A stretch of 37,926 nt of DNA, from NCBI GenBank assembly GCA_903819895.1, contig CAIJFH010000010.1, positions 1-37,926 of the forward strand. The letters run 5' to 3'. Every line of letters begins with the position of its first letter. Position 1 is the stretch's first letter. A model generated the notes under the pieces. It was not told where the DNA came from. It made no database searches and saw only the letters and a program-made list of their open reading frames with translations. Below, one piece after another: positions 25,412 through 33,039 of this stretch. This DNA comes from Candidatus Adlerbacteria bacterium. Its GTDB lineage: Bacteria; Patescibacteriota; Minisyncoccia; Phycocordibacterales; SBAW01. The position numbers and the translations under genes are program-made.

Positions 25412-25418
25412 TAGAGAT

Positions 25419-25427
25419 AGTATAGCA
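25419..25427 (-). promoter_or_regulatory. extended -10 promoter, leaderless, for the TraG-like gene
   Basis: TGC-TATACT, then 7 nt (ATCTCTA), then ATG at 25411. The region further upstream is GT-rich with no clear -35. Confidence 0.55.
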
Positions 25428-25438
25428 CCACCACACCA

Positions 25439-26277
25439 CTACAGCTTCTCTGCATACCAAATAGCATAGATGCCCGTGGTGGCAAAAAATTCTTGCTGCA
25501 CATTGGCAGTTTGCATATTATCTACCATCAGTTGCGGGATGAGACGAAAGAATCGAAACGTCTTATTGAGCCACATCCAGTGCTTGCTGAGTCGATGCAT
25601 ATATGCCGCGGTTTTGCTATGCGTGCGGTCATGTCGTGCATCTCTATCCGCATAAATCCAGCACGGTGCATGTCCAAAGAGAAACTATCTACAGTTGCCA
25701 GATTATCCAACGCAAAACCTTGGCAAAACTCTTGATAGATACGCATCTCTCGGTCGGCACCTGGTGTGCGACGCAGAAAACCATCCCCAACAATTATCCG
25801 CCCACCCGGCTTGAGTATACGAAATGCTTCGTTGAGGAAATCTGCTTTGCGCTCCGCATGGCAGACACTTTCAATCGCCCAAACAACATCAAACGTAGCA
25901 TCTGCAAAACCAGTGTTGTTGAAATCCCGCACAAAAAACTCTGTTTTGTCCTGCAACCCTGGTCGCTGCGCATACGTGTTTGCCTTATCTTTCTGCTTTT
26001 CAGATATCGTAATACCAACGACGTGCGCACCACGATGCTTTGCGAGCCACAACGCACTCCCACCAACTCCACACCCCGCATCAAGAACCATATCCCCCAG
26101 TTGAATACGCGCAGTGTCTGCCATGACCTTGTTGGTATTGAGAAGTGCCTCGGGTAGCGTCTTAGTATGTTCATCCCATATCCCATAATGCAGCGCATTT
26201 GTCCCTTTGTGCCAAAACACTTTGTAAAAAGGTATCGTGTAGTCATAATACTCCACAACCTTTCGCTTACTATCCAT
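25439..26277 (-). pseudogene. SAM methyltransferase (tocopherol-methyltransferase-like), frameshifted near its 3' end
   Basis: The N-terminal 220 residues are a good class I methyltransferase: MVLDAGCGVGGSALWLAKH, VVGITISEKQ, FDVVWAIESVCHAERK and LKPGGRIIVGDGF. This resembles gamma-tocopherol and related small-molecule methyltransferases. In the first frame the protein stops at 25528 with an unnatural tail. Shifting to the -1 frame at the A4 run (TTTT on +, 25612-25615) gives TAAYMHRLSKHWMWLNKTFR and then a C-terminus ending TTGIYAIWYAEKL at 25439, the normal family ending (about 279 residues). So a base is missing, the gene is decaying, or ribosomes slip at AAAA. The ATG at 26277 is 6 nt after TGGTATACT. 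Confidence 0.75.
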
Positions 26278-26283
26278 GGCGAC

Positions 26284-26292
26284 AGTATACCA
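26284..26292 (-). promoter_or_regulatory. extended -10 promoter, leaderless, for the frameshifted methyltransferase
   Basis: TGG-TATACT, then 6 nt (GTCGCC), then ATG at 26277. Confidence 0.55.
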
Positions 26293-26349
26293 CCCCGTGC
26301 TGTGAGTGGTACGCTACCAGTAGACGGTTCTCAACCAAAACAGAAGGAG

Positions 26350-26355
26350 TATACT
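26350..26355 (+). promoter_or_regulatory. -10 box, leaderless, for the Nudix gene
   Basis: TATACT, then CATGCC (6 nt), then ATG at 26362. The AAGGAG just before the box resembles a Shine-Dalgarno site but would lie upstream of +1 and so not be in the mRNA. TTCTCA lies 16 bp upstream as a possible -35. Confidence 0.55.
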
Positions 26356-26361
26356 CATGCC

Positions 26362-26931
26362 ATGACAGACACCGCGGAGGAGAAAGTGCTGCTGCGTGCG
26401 TCGCTCGTGTTTCCTGTACAGGAAGCGACGGGCGGAGTGCTTGGCGAAAAGATACCGATGCGTGTAGCGCTCGGAATCAAAAAGAAGAAGATCGGTGCCG
26501 GGCTCTACAACGGCGTTGGAGGCGGCATCGAGGATGGCGAGAGCGCGGCCGAGTCGGCGGTGCGCGAGGCGTTCGAGGAGTGGGGCGTCACGCTCGACCA
26601 AGCATCACTCACGCTGCGCGGAGTCATCGACTTTCACAATACGAAAAGCGATGGCGAGTGTTTTACCTGCCGTGTGTACGTCTTCATCTCCCCGCCGTGG
26701 CAAGGCGAGGCACGCGCGAGCGACGAGATGGGTGCGCCCGAGTGGTTTGCCCTCGACGCGCTCCCGCTAGACCAGATGATGCCCGCCGACCGCGATTGGC
26801 TGCCAGCACTGCTCACTAGCGACTCGCCCATCTATGCGCAGTGTGCGTATGGACCAAAACAGCAAACCCTCGAGCGCCCGAGCATCGTGCGTCCCGCCAC
26901 GCTCGACGAACTCCAAGCCCTGCTCCCCTAA
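26362..26931 (+). CDS. Nudix hydrolase, MutT/MTH1-like
   Basis: A 189-residue Nudix protein. The Nudix box runs from residue 54 (GGIEDGESAAESAVREAFEEWGV), with the metal-binding REAFEEWG complete. LYNGVGGGIEDGE and the Trp residues further on resemble the MTH1/8-oxo-dGTPase group, which cleans the nucleotide pool by hydrolysing oxidised purine triphosphates. The C-terminal about 40 residues (SPIYAQCAYGPKQQTLERPS) are an extension. The ATG at 26362 is chosen because TATACT ends exactly 6 nt upstream; the frame is open to 26167 but that part is antisense to the methyltransferase gene. It diverges from that gene with an 84-nt gap. Confidence 0.85.
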   Translation: MTDTAEEKVLLRASLVFPVQEATGGVLGEKIPMRVALGIKKKKIGAGLYNGVGGGIEDGESAAESAVREAFEEWGVTLDQASLTLRGVIDFHNTKSDGECFTCRVYVFISPPWQGEARASDEMGAPEWFALDALPLDQMMPADRDWLPALLTSDSPIYAQCAYGPKQQTLERPSIVRPATLDELQALLP

Positions 26932-26965
26932 TCCGCCGAAGTTACTACACCTAACCTCGGCGGAT
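26931..26965 (+). terminator. hairpin after the Nudix gene
   Basis: ATCCGCCGA (26931-26939) pairs perfectly with TCGGCGGAT (26957-26965), with an inner GTTA/TAAC pair. The following ACTGTTT is a poor T-tract, so it may be a weak terminator or a 3' stabilising hairpin. A TTGACA at 26971-26976 follows at once. Confidence 0.45.
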
Positions 26966-26970
26966 ACTGT

Positions 26971-27002
26971 TTGACAAACATCGACACTTACTGCACTATA
27001 CA
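26971..27002 (+). promoter_or_regulatory. possible promoter of the 27066 gene
   Basis: TTGACA (26971-26976) is a perfect -35; TATACA (26997-27002) is the nearest -10, but the spacer is 20 bp, longer than usual. Start would be near 27009, giving a leader of about 57 nt. Confidence 0.35.
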
Positions 27003-27065
27003 GATAGAAGTGCCTATCCAGGAGTGCCGAAACACAAAAGGAAACATACAGGAAAGGAGCGTGCT

Positions 27066-27470
27066 ATGGGTCGACTTGTGGTAACGAATACAGCAGGTAA
27101 CGTTATCCGCGTCGAGTACACAAACACACCACCCCAAAAAAATACAAACCGTGTGATATTTTCACCAGTTGGTATTGAGTTGAGCGGCAAAAATGTTATC
27201 ATCTTGGCATTATTTGATCCCTCTGTGGATCCGCCGATTACGGCAATCGACGAGCTGCAGCACACGCTCCGCTGTAGAGGTTTTACAGACCCTGAAATTA
27301 CACTTTCACCGTACAAGTTCACAATCCGTGTCATTGTGCGAGCGGGGACACTGTTTACACTGCGGGCATACGCCACAAGTTTTGCAAAGATAATTGAGAC
27401 AACGCTCTACATTTCTGTGGGCATCGAGGAACTCGGTGACACGGATGCAGAACTATCATTGCTCGCCTAA
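27066..27470 (+). CDS. hypothetical protein, no recognised family
   Basis: A 134-residue protein that I do not recognise. It looks like a soluble alpha/beta protein: VVTNTAGNVIRVEYTN, RVIFSPVGIELSGKNVIILALF, ITAIDELQHTLRCRGF, ITLSPYKFTIRVIVRAGTLF and a final helix-strand (SFAKIIETTLYISVGIEEL). ATG 27066 is preceded by GAAAGGAG 7-8 nt upstream, one of the few Shine-Dalgarno-like sites in the window; an in-frame GTG at 27024 would add 14 very basic residues. It has its own possible promoter and a good terminator, so it is a monocistronic unit. Confidence 0.65.
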   Translation: MGRLVVTNTAGNVIRVEYTNTPPQKNTNRVIFSPVGIELSGKNVIILALFDPSVDPPITAIDELQHTLRCRGFTDPEITLSPYKFTIRVIVRAGTLFTLRAYATSFAKIIETTLYISVGIEELGDTDAELSLLA

Positions 27471-27481
27471 TCCGCCACCAC

Positions 27482-27530
27482 ACACCCGGTTCTCTGCAAT
27501 TGCGCAGGGAATCGGGTGTTCGACTTTTTA
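27482..27530 (+). terminator. intrinsic terminator of the 27066 gene
   Basis: ACACCCG (27482-27488) pairs with CGGGTGT (27513-27519); an inner part (TTC...TGC with GCA...GAA) extends the stem. CGACTTTTTA follows. It ends 20 nt before the convergent DUF4015 gene. Confidence 0.8.
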
Positions 27531-27549
27531 TAGGAACAGCGCGGGAGTG

Positions 27550-28809
27550 CTACTCCCCCAAGACGGTCTTGAGTGATGTATATTTGTTTGCCGCGTCCCA
27601 AAAGAGGTAGGAGGAAATGCCGGCATCGTTGGTTGCTTTGATTTGCGCCGCGACCATATCGGGCGTGTAGGGCACCGGCCAATCGAAGCTCTGCAGCCAC
27701 GGGCGGATTTTTGACGCTGGGTACGATTCTGTAGTGGTGGCTGCAACCGTGCGCTTTACTGCAGATGAAAGTTGGGAATAGACAATGTCGTACGGATGCG
27801 CGTTTACATCCGCGTAACCATTAAACCCTTTGGGGTAGTGGGAGGGGTAGACCATCGGGTCGACAAAGTCGAAGTACGGCAGCGCGCGCTCGAGCACCTG
27901 CCCGATGCCGAGGTCGTCGGTGTGCGACGAAACAAATCCAAACATGTCCGCCGAGAGCACCGGCTCGACCGACACGTCCACCTGCGCTGCCGAGGACGCA
28001 GCGACGGGGCGCAGCTCGTGGTCGAGATACTGAAAGAAGTCCTCGAGCACCTGCACCTTGCTTTCTCCGCGGTCAAAGGTGTAGTCGGCGTCGGCAAGCG
28101 GGCCGTCGGACGGAAAGCGGATATAATCAAAATTGATTTCATCAAACCCAATGTCGCGGTACGACACGCGTGCGAGCTCGGCGACGTAGAGCCAAAACGG
28201 TTGCGCACCCGCGTCGGCAAACGCGAGCCCCGCATAATTCTTCCAGATGCCGCCCTCTTTTGTTTTGACCGCGACCTCGGGGTGCGCTTTGACATAGAGC
28301 GGATCTTGAAACGTGGTGAGCCGACCAATCACGTAGATTCCTTTTGCGTGGAGCGAGGCAATAAACGCTGGCATGTCGCTCGCACCACAGTGCGTGGACA
28401 CAAACGGCGCGAGCACCGGATCATCGGTTTGAAAGGAGATGCCGCCCGAGGAGTCCTTGATGTCGATCACGACCGCGTTCAACTTCCCCTTCTCGATCAT
28501 ATCCACCAGCGCGGCGCGCATCGCCGGCGCGCCAGCCGTGCACTGCGACATGTATATTGCGCGGATGGATGCGGGTGGCGACATGTGCGCGACGAGTGCA
28601 CGTGCAGGTGCGGCGGTTGCTTGTGTCGTTGTAGCTACGATACCCGATGCTGTTTGCGATACAGCAACACCACCTTGTGCAGATGCCAATACCGAATCCT
28701 CGCCAATGAACGCGTAACCAATCGTTACCACCGCGAGCGTGCCAAACAAAACAACGAGCACCAGCGTGCCGTAGCGAATTGCGCGAAACAGTAGCAAATG
28801 ATTATGCAT
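27550..28809 (-). CDS. membrane-anchored putative glycoside hydrolase, DUF4015 (TIM barrel)
   Basis: A 419-residue protein with a membrane helix near 12-35 (GTLVLVVLFGTLAVVTIGYAF) and then an extracytoplasmic TIM barrel. SIRAIYMSQCTAG opens the barrel, LNAVVIDIKDSSGGISF carries an acidic strand end, VIGRLTTFQDPLYVKAHPE, GFDEINFDYIRFPSDG and DFVDPMVYPSHYPKGF follow, all hallmarks of DUF4015 (a GH13-like putative hydrolase family). The D-E-I-N-F-D-Y-I-R-F-P block is the strongest match. It probably cuts or remodels a cell-surface polysaccharide; substrate unproven. It overlaps the small membrane protein gene by 8 nt, so the two are one unit. Confidence 0.85.
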   Translation of the reverse strand: MHNHLLLFRAIRYGTLVLVVLFGTLAVVTIGYAFIGEDSVLASAQGGVAVSQTASGIVATTTQATAAPARALVAHMSPPASIRAIYMSQCTAGAPAMRAALVDMIEKGKLNAVVIDIKDSSGGISFQTDDPVLAPFVSTHCGASDMPAFIASLHAKGIYVIGRLTTFQDPLYVKAHPEVAVKTKEGGIWKNYAGLAFADAGAQPFWLYVAELARVSYRDIGFDEINFDYIRFPSDGPLADADYTFDRGESKVQVLEDFFQYLDHELRPVAASSAAQVDVSVEPVLSADMFGFVSSHTDDLGIGQVLERALPYFDFVDPMVYPSHYPKGFNGYADVNAHPYDIVYSQLSSAVKRTVAATTTESYPASKIRPWLQSFDWPVPYTPDMVAAQIKATNDAGISSYLFWDAANKYTSLKTVLGE

Positions 28810-29032
28810 TATGCTCCCCCTCGGGTGCCGTACGGTTGTTCTCGGCAAAGGGTAAGCGGTCGGTGGTGCGGACTGTGCGCGAAAGCTGCTCGCCACGCAG
28901 CAAAAACCCCAGCAGCATGATGCCCAGCCCCGAAAGCAGCAGCAATGTCTCGCGCCAGCCGCCGGGAAAACCGAGGTACGGCGTCACGACAACCAAGAGG
29001 CCCAGCACGACAACTCCCATCTCTTTTGACAT
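28802..29032 (-). CDS. small two-helix membrane protein
   Basis: A 76-residue protein with two hydrophobic segments (GVVVLGLLVVVTPYLGF and ETLLLLSGLGIMLLGFLL) joined by a short PGGWR turn, then a polar tail of about 30 residues. Proteins of this shape are common and unnamed in CPR genomes. The ATG at 29032 is exactly 6 nt after TGGTATAGT; the extra upstream ATG at 29053 is upstream of the -10 and can be dismissed. It precedes and overlaps the DUF4015 gene and may anchor or assist it. Confidence 0.75.
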   Translation of the reverse strand: MSKEMGVVVLGLLVVVTPYLGFPGGWRETLLLLSGLGIMLLGFLLRGEQLSRTVRTTDRLPFAENNRTAPEGEHNA

Positions 29033-29038
29033 AGCGAC

Positions 29039-29047
29039 ACTATACCA
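29039..29047 (-). promoter_or_regulatory. extended -10 promoter, leaderless, for the small membrane protein operon
   Basis: TGG-TATAGT, then 6 nt (GTCGCT), then ATG at 29032. Confidence 0.6.
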
Positions 29048-29067
29048 CACCACTCGTACTATAAAAA

Positions 29068-29802
29068 TTACTCGTGCACTGGCTCGACAATCACCACAAA
29101 CTCGCCGCGCTGATGATTGGGGTCTGCCTCGAGCAGCGCAATCAACTCCTCTGGTGTCCCCTGCAACACTTCCTCATGCATCTTGGTGAGTTCGCGACCG
29201 AGAGTGATGCGAGATGCGGGGCACGCGTCGAGCAATTCCGACAAAAGTTTGAGTATGCGATGCGGCGACTCATACAGCACAACCGGCATGCCCCCCGACG
29301 CCTCAGCAAGCATTGTGGCAATGCGGCGCAGCGCGGTCTGCCGACCTTTTTTGTGTGGCAAAAATCCCAGGAAGGTAAACTGGGTCGTGTCGACACCCGC
29401 AATCGACAAGAGTGCGGTTAGTGCCGATGGCCCGGGGATGGCTTCTATGGTAATGGTATCTTTCGTGAGTCGCTCGCGAACCGCAGCAACCAACCGAGCG
29501 CCCGGGTCGCTGACGCCGGGCGTGCCTGCGTCGGAGACATACACCACGTGCTCGCCTGCATCGAGACGCGCGAGCACCTCGCCAACTTTTTTTGCCTCGG
29601 TCGCCGCGTCGAGCCGCTGGAGCGGTTTTTGTATCTCGTAGCGCTGCAAGAGTTTTGCAATCACCCGTGTATCCTCGGCATAAATTACGTCACACTCTTT
29701 GAGTGTCCGCAGTGCGCGCAGCGTGATATCCTCCAAGTTGCCAATAGGTGTCGCGACGATTGAGAGTTTTCCCGATACAGTGTCGAGTGAGTTACTGGTC
29801 AT
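29068..29802 (-). CDS. rsmI: 16S rRNA (cytidine-1402-2'-O)-methyltransferase RsmI
   Basis: A 244-residue tetrapyrrole-methylase-fold enzyme that 2'-O-methylates C1402 in the decoding centre of 16S rRNA. Motifs are textbook: LSIVATPIGNLEDITLRAL at 13-31, YAEDTR at 41-46, VSDAGTPGVSDPG at 89-101, EAIPGPSALTALL, LYESPHR and GRELTKMHEEV. The usual length is about 280; this one lacks the C-terminal HTH extension found in E. coli RsmI. It starts 6 nt after murC, so the two share a transcript. Confidence 0.95.
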   Translation of the reverse strand: MTSNSLDTVSGKLSIVATPIGNLEDITLRALRTLKECDVIYAEDTRVIAKLLQRYEIQKPLQRLDAATEAKKVGEVLARLDAGEHVVYVSDAGTPGVSDPGARLVAAVRERLTKDTITIEAIPGPSALTALLSIAGVDTTQFTFLGFLPHKKGRQTALRRIATMLAEASGGMPVVLYESPHRILKLLSELLDACPASRITLGRELTKMHEEVLQGTPEELIALLEADPNHQRGEFVVIVEPVHE

Positions 29803-29808
29803 GGTATG

Positions 29809-31173
29809 TTATTTTTCTCGCAATGCCTGCTCACTGGCGCGGTAGACATCGCCGGCGCCCATGGTAAAGGCGACCGTGTCGGATGAGAGCGACGCGAGCA
29901 CATTGGCAGCGCCATCGAGCCCCGAGAGCGATCGCGCCGGTGTACCCTGGTTGGAAATCGCCTGAGCGAGCGCCTCGGCCGAGACGCTTGGGTCGTGCTG
30001 CTCGCGCGCGGCAAACACCGGCAAGATATACACCTCGTCGGCCGAGGCAAGCGCGTCGACAAACCCCGCCCACAAATCGCGCGTGCGACTGTAGAGATGT
30101 GGATGAAAGATGACGGCAATTTTTTTGTTGGGAAATTTTTCGCGCGCCGCAGCGATGGTCTTGGCGACCGCAGTTGGATGATGCGCGTAGTCGTCGTAAA
30201 GCGTCGCGCCACCACGGGTCACTCCTTTGTACTCGAACCGACGCCACGTACCGCGGAACGTGGCGAGCGACGCATCTATTCGCCCCTCGGCGATGTGCGG
30301 AGCGATGGTCTGCGCTGCTGCCTTTGCCGCACGCGCATTGTCGCGATTAAACTCCCCCGGCAAGAGCAGCTCGGGTACCTGCTCTTTTGTATAATCCACC
30401 ACCGACCTTCCCGTGTCTGCGCCCCCTTCGAGTTCCTCAGGGCAAGACGCAATCGCACGTTTGACCGAGATATCCTGCGTGTTCGCAACCAGCGTCCCCT
30501 GCGGCACCATGTTGGCAATCGCCTCGCCAAAGGTCTGCTCGATGTGCGACAAACTGGTGTAGTAATCAGTATGCTCCAGCTCGATATTGGTAATCACAAA
30601 CACCTCCGGGTGGAAGTTGAGAAAATGCGCGCGATACTCGCACGCCTCGACTACGAAAATATCTTGTGACGATTCTGAATCCGTTTTTGAATGGGATTTC
30701 CCCGAGTGTGTCGAGGGGCGAAAATTGCTCCCCCACTCCGAGACAATGCTGCCGACCACAACGGTTGGGTCGCACCCTGCGTCGATCAAAATCTTGGCGA
30801 TCATCGCGGTCGTCGTTGTCTTGCCATTGGTGCCCGACACCGACACAACACGCTTGCCCTCGGCGGCACGCCCCAGCGCCTCAAAGTAGTTCATCTCCGG
30901 CACGCCAAGCTCGCGGCCGCGCACGCGCTCGGCGTAGCCATCCGAGCCCTCGACCACTGCGTCGCTATACACCAGCACATCAGTATCCTCGGGCACGTGG
31001 CTGGCACTGTGGCCAATCAACACATCAACGCCTTTCTCGCGCAAGAGTTTGGTCGTTGGCTGCTCGGATCTATCTGACCCAAGCACCACTGCGCCCTGCC
31101 CCGCAAACAGCTGCGCCAAGGCCGACATCCCAATGCCGCCAATCCCAACCATGTATACCTTCTTCCCCCGCAT
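29809..31173 (-). CDS. murC: UDP-N-acetylmuramate--L-alanine ligase MurC
   Basis: A 454-residue Mur ligase that adds L-Ala to UDP-MurNAc, the first peptide step of peptidoglycan precursor synthesis in the cytoplasm. The N-terminal Rossmann signature is MVGIGGIGMSALAQLF, the P-loop SGTNGKTTTT at 113-122, and VVEACEYRAHFLNFHPE, ITNIELEHTDYY and YDDYAHHPTAV are the MurC-specific blocks. Residues 151-170 (FRPSTHSGKSHSKTDSESSQ) are a low-complexity insertion. It starts 4 nt after murI, with TGGTACAGT exactly 6 nt before the ATG that overlaps the murI stop by one base. Confidence 0.93.
   Translation of the reverse strand: MRGKKVYMVGIGGIGMSALAQLFAGQGAVVLGSDRSEQPTTKLLREKGVDVLIGHSASHVPEDTDVLVYSDAVVEGSDGYAERVRGRELGVPEMNYFEALGRAAEGKRVVSVSGTNGKTTTTAMIAKILIDAGCDPTVVVGSIVSEWGSNFRPSTHSGKSHSKTDSESSQDIFVVEACEYRAHFLNFHPEVFVITNIELEHTDYYTSLSHIEQTFGEAIANMVPQGTLVANTQDISVKRAIASCPEELEGGADTGRSVVDYTKEQVPELLLPGEFNRDNARAAKAAAQTIAPHIAEGRIDASLATFRGTWRRFEYKGVTRGGATLYDDYAHHPTAVAKTIAAAREKFPNKKIAVIFHPHLYSRTRDLWAGFVDALASADEVYILPVFAAREQHDPSVSAEALAQAISNQGTPARSLSGLDGAANVLASLSSDTVAFTMGAGDVYRASEQALREK
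30664..30723 (-). repeat. in-frame insertion within murC
   Basis: Sixty bases encode a Ser/His/Lys-rich peptide between the P-loop region and VVEACEY, where MurC proteins normally continue directly. It contains CCCC (30700-30703) and GGGG (30715-30718) around CGAG/TCGA, an imperfect hairpin. Likely an inserted mobile-like element that stayed in frame. Confidence 0.4.
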
Positions 31174-31177
31174 GCGG

Positions 31178-31942
31178 TTACTGTACCACTTCTACCGTAG
31201 TGGGGCTATGCGGAAACAGCTCCGCTACCAGTTTTCGAAACGGCTGCGAGTCCTTGGTGATACAGAATGTCGTCGTGCCGCTCCCCTGCTCGGAGTCGGC
31301 GAAGAGTGTTTGAGCGCGGGCGGCGACCGCCTCGGCTGGGTCATAGACGACGACACCAGCGGGCTCACAGAGTGCTTCGAACACTTCGCGCACGAGCGGA
31401 TAGTGCGTGCACGCGAGGATGAGTACGTCGAATCTGGAGAGCGGTAGGTCTTCGAACCCGTTCTGGACGATCTTTCGAATCTCTTCGCGTGATGCACCAA
31501 ACTCGATAGCGCCCGCGAGCTCCGGCAGTGGCACCGCGGCGATATGCTTGCCTATCATCTGGAACGCCTGTTGGTAGATCTCGGATTGAATGGTCGCGGG
31601 TGTCGCACACAAGAGTATCCGCGCCTCACTGTCGCGAAACTGCACGACGGTTGGCCCCACCATCTCGACCAGCTGTGTCGGTGCGAGCGAAAAAATATCG
31701 AACAAAGAAATAGCGAGCGAAGCCGAGACACTGTTGCAAGCACTCACTATCGATGTCGCCCCGCGCGACTGCAAAAATTGGATAGCATGCACCGTCAGCG
31801 CCGAAAGTTCGGCATGACTCTTCGACCCATACGGTGCGTTGGCGATATCACCAAAGTAGACAACATCCGCACGCGGCAAAACCTCCCGCAGTTTGCGCAG
31901 CACCGTCAATCCACCCGAGCCAGAATCGAAGATGCCGATCAT
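31178..31942 (-). CDS. murI: glutamate racemase MurI
   Basis: A 254-residue racemase that makes D-glutamate for peptidoglycan. FDSGSGGLTVLRKL has the catalytic-region Asp6/Ser7, ACNSVSAS carries Cys69 and LACTHYPLV carries Cys178, the two catalytic cysteines. VGPTV and YFGDIANAPYG also match the family. The start ATG overlaps the stop of the serine hydrolase as ATGA and also lies exactly 6 nt after TGGTATATT, so it can be made from the operon or from its own leaderless transcript. murC follows at once; D-Glu is the substrate of MurD encoded upstream in the same direction. Confidence 0.93.
   Translation of the reverse strand: MIGIFDSGSGGLTVLRKLREVLPRADVVYFGDIANAPYGSKSHAELSALTVHAIQFLQSRGATSIVSACNSVSASLAISLFDIFSLAPTQLVEMVGPTVVQFRDSEARILLCATPATIQSEIYQQAFQMIGKHIAAVPLPELAGAIEFGASREEIRKIVQNGFEDLPLSRFDVLILACTHYPLVREVFEALCEPAGVVVYDPAEAVAARAQTLFADSEQGSGTTTFCITKDSQPFRKLVAELFPHSPTTVEVVQ
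31180..31188 (-). promoter_or_regulatory. extended -10 promoter, leaderless, for murC
   Basis: TGG-TACAGT, then 6 nt (AACCGC), then ATG at 31173. It overlaps the last two codons and the stop of murI. Confidence 0.55.
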
Positions 31943-32991
31943 GGACGAAATATACCATCCGCGACCGCACGCCGCACGGCACTTATCGCATCGCCATTTG
32001 GTGGACGCTTGGGGAATGTCGCGTTGGAAAGCAGTACGAACGCTTTCATACTTCTTGGATCGATCACGACACACGTGCCCGTGAAGCCGGTTTTGCCTAT
32101 CATATGCTCGTGCGCATGCTCCCCCATGAACCGTAGCGTATTGAGCTCCCAGCCGATGCCCGACCATGCACCAATAGCACCGAGTGCGTTCTCCTCCATC
32201 AGCGCGATCGTCCGAGGTTCAAACATCCGCACACCTCGAAACACACCGTCACCAAGGACCATCTCCGCGACGTTCAAGATATCATCAGCCGAGGCGAACA
32301 ACCCTGCGCACCCAGCGTCGAACCCATCCCTCTGTAAGATGTAGGCCGTCTCGTCGTGCACCACGCCTTGGACCTTCCCCCGCCACGAGGTCACCTCGGT
32401 CGGCGGCACACTCGCCCACTCAGCTGGCGCGAACGTCGCGCGCCGCATAGCAAGCGGCTCGAATATATTCTGTCGCGCGAGCGTATACAACTTCTCTCCC
32501 GTGAGACGCTCGATGATGAGCCCAAGCAGGAGAAACGGCGTGTTGCTGTACTGATACTGCGACCCAGGAGCGAACGCGAGCTCGCCCGAAAAAAGAAACC
32601 TAAAAATATCCTGCGCGCTCGCTCGCTCGAACGAAAATCCTTCGGTCTTCTTCAACACATACGAGTAGGTCAACAGGTGGCGCACCAACGCCACCTCCGC
32701 GCCCGTGGTCGTCACCTCGGGCAAAAGGTCAATAATCCGATCATCGAGCGACAATCTCCCCTGCTCGATAAGCTGCAAAGCCAACAACCCCACCGGCACC
32801 GACTTCGTAATCGAAGCCACATCATACACCGTCTCCGCCTGCACCTCGTGTGAATCGACATCATACTCAAACCGCCCCGCCGAAATAATCTCCCGCCCTC
32901 CATCATTTCCCAAAATCCCCACCACCGCCCCCGGGAAAACACGTTCCGCGATAGCGTTGTCTAGGATGGTCTGTATCTCTTCTTTATTCAT
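31939..32991 (-). CDS. serine hydrolase, beta-lactamase/PBP class C family
   Basis: A 350-residue penicillin-recognising serine hydrolase. S-x-x-K is Ser60-Ile-Thr-Lys63, Y-x-N is Tyr148-Ser-Asn150, and KTG is at 300-302 in MIGKTGFTGT. Members are beta-lactamases, DD-peptidases, esterases or aminopeptidases. No signal peptide or membrane helix is seen (MNKEEIQTILDNAI), so it may be cytoplasmic, unlike true beta-lactamases. Its place before murI and murC suggests cell-wall turnover or recycling. The start at 32991 is 8 nt after TATAAA. Which substrate it acts on is unknown. Confidence 0.85.
   Translation of the reverse strand: MNKEEIQTILDNAIAERVFPGAVVGILGNDGGREIISAGRFEYDVDSHEVQAETVYDVASITKSVPVGLLALQLIEQGRLSLDDRIIDLLPEVTTTGAEVALVRHLLTYSYVLKKTEGFSFERASAQDIFRFLFSGELAFAPGSQYQYSNTPFLLLGLIIERLTGEKLYTLARQNIFEPLAMRRATFAPAEWASVPPTEVTSWRGKVQGVVHDETAYILQRDGFDAGCAGLFASADDILNVAEMVLGDGVFRGVRMFEPRTIALMEENALGAIGAWSGIGWELNTLRFMGEHAHEHMIGKTGFTGTCVVIDPRSMKAFVLLSNATFPKRPPNGDAISAVRRAVADGIFRP
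31949..31957 (-). promoter_or_regulatory. extended -10 promoter, leaderless, for murI, inside the hydrolase gene
   Basis: TGG-TATATT, then 6 nt (TCGTCC), then ATG at 31942. It is built from the last codons (Gly-Ile-Phe) of the serine hydrolase. Confidence 0.55.
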
Positions 32992-32999
32992 ACTCTATT

Positions 33000-33005
33000 T
33001 TTATA
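33000..33005 (-). promoter_or_regulatory. -10 box for the serine hydrolase
   Basis: TATAAA ends 8 nt before the ATG at 32991; predicted leader 1-2 nt. Confidence 0.4.
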
Positions 33006-33039
33006 CTTTTAATCACTGTAGTGGTGAAACTGGTGACTT

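Noticed and set aside
27772-28794. A 340-codon open frame on the + strand
   Set aside because: It is exactly opposite the DUF4015 gene, is rich in Arg, His and Cys, and matches no family. GC-rich coding DNA often leaves the antisense frame open.
31544-32344. A 266-codon open frame on the + strand
   Set aside because: It runs antisense to murI and the serine hydrolase, both well supported by catalytic motifs, and has no protein-like pattern.
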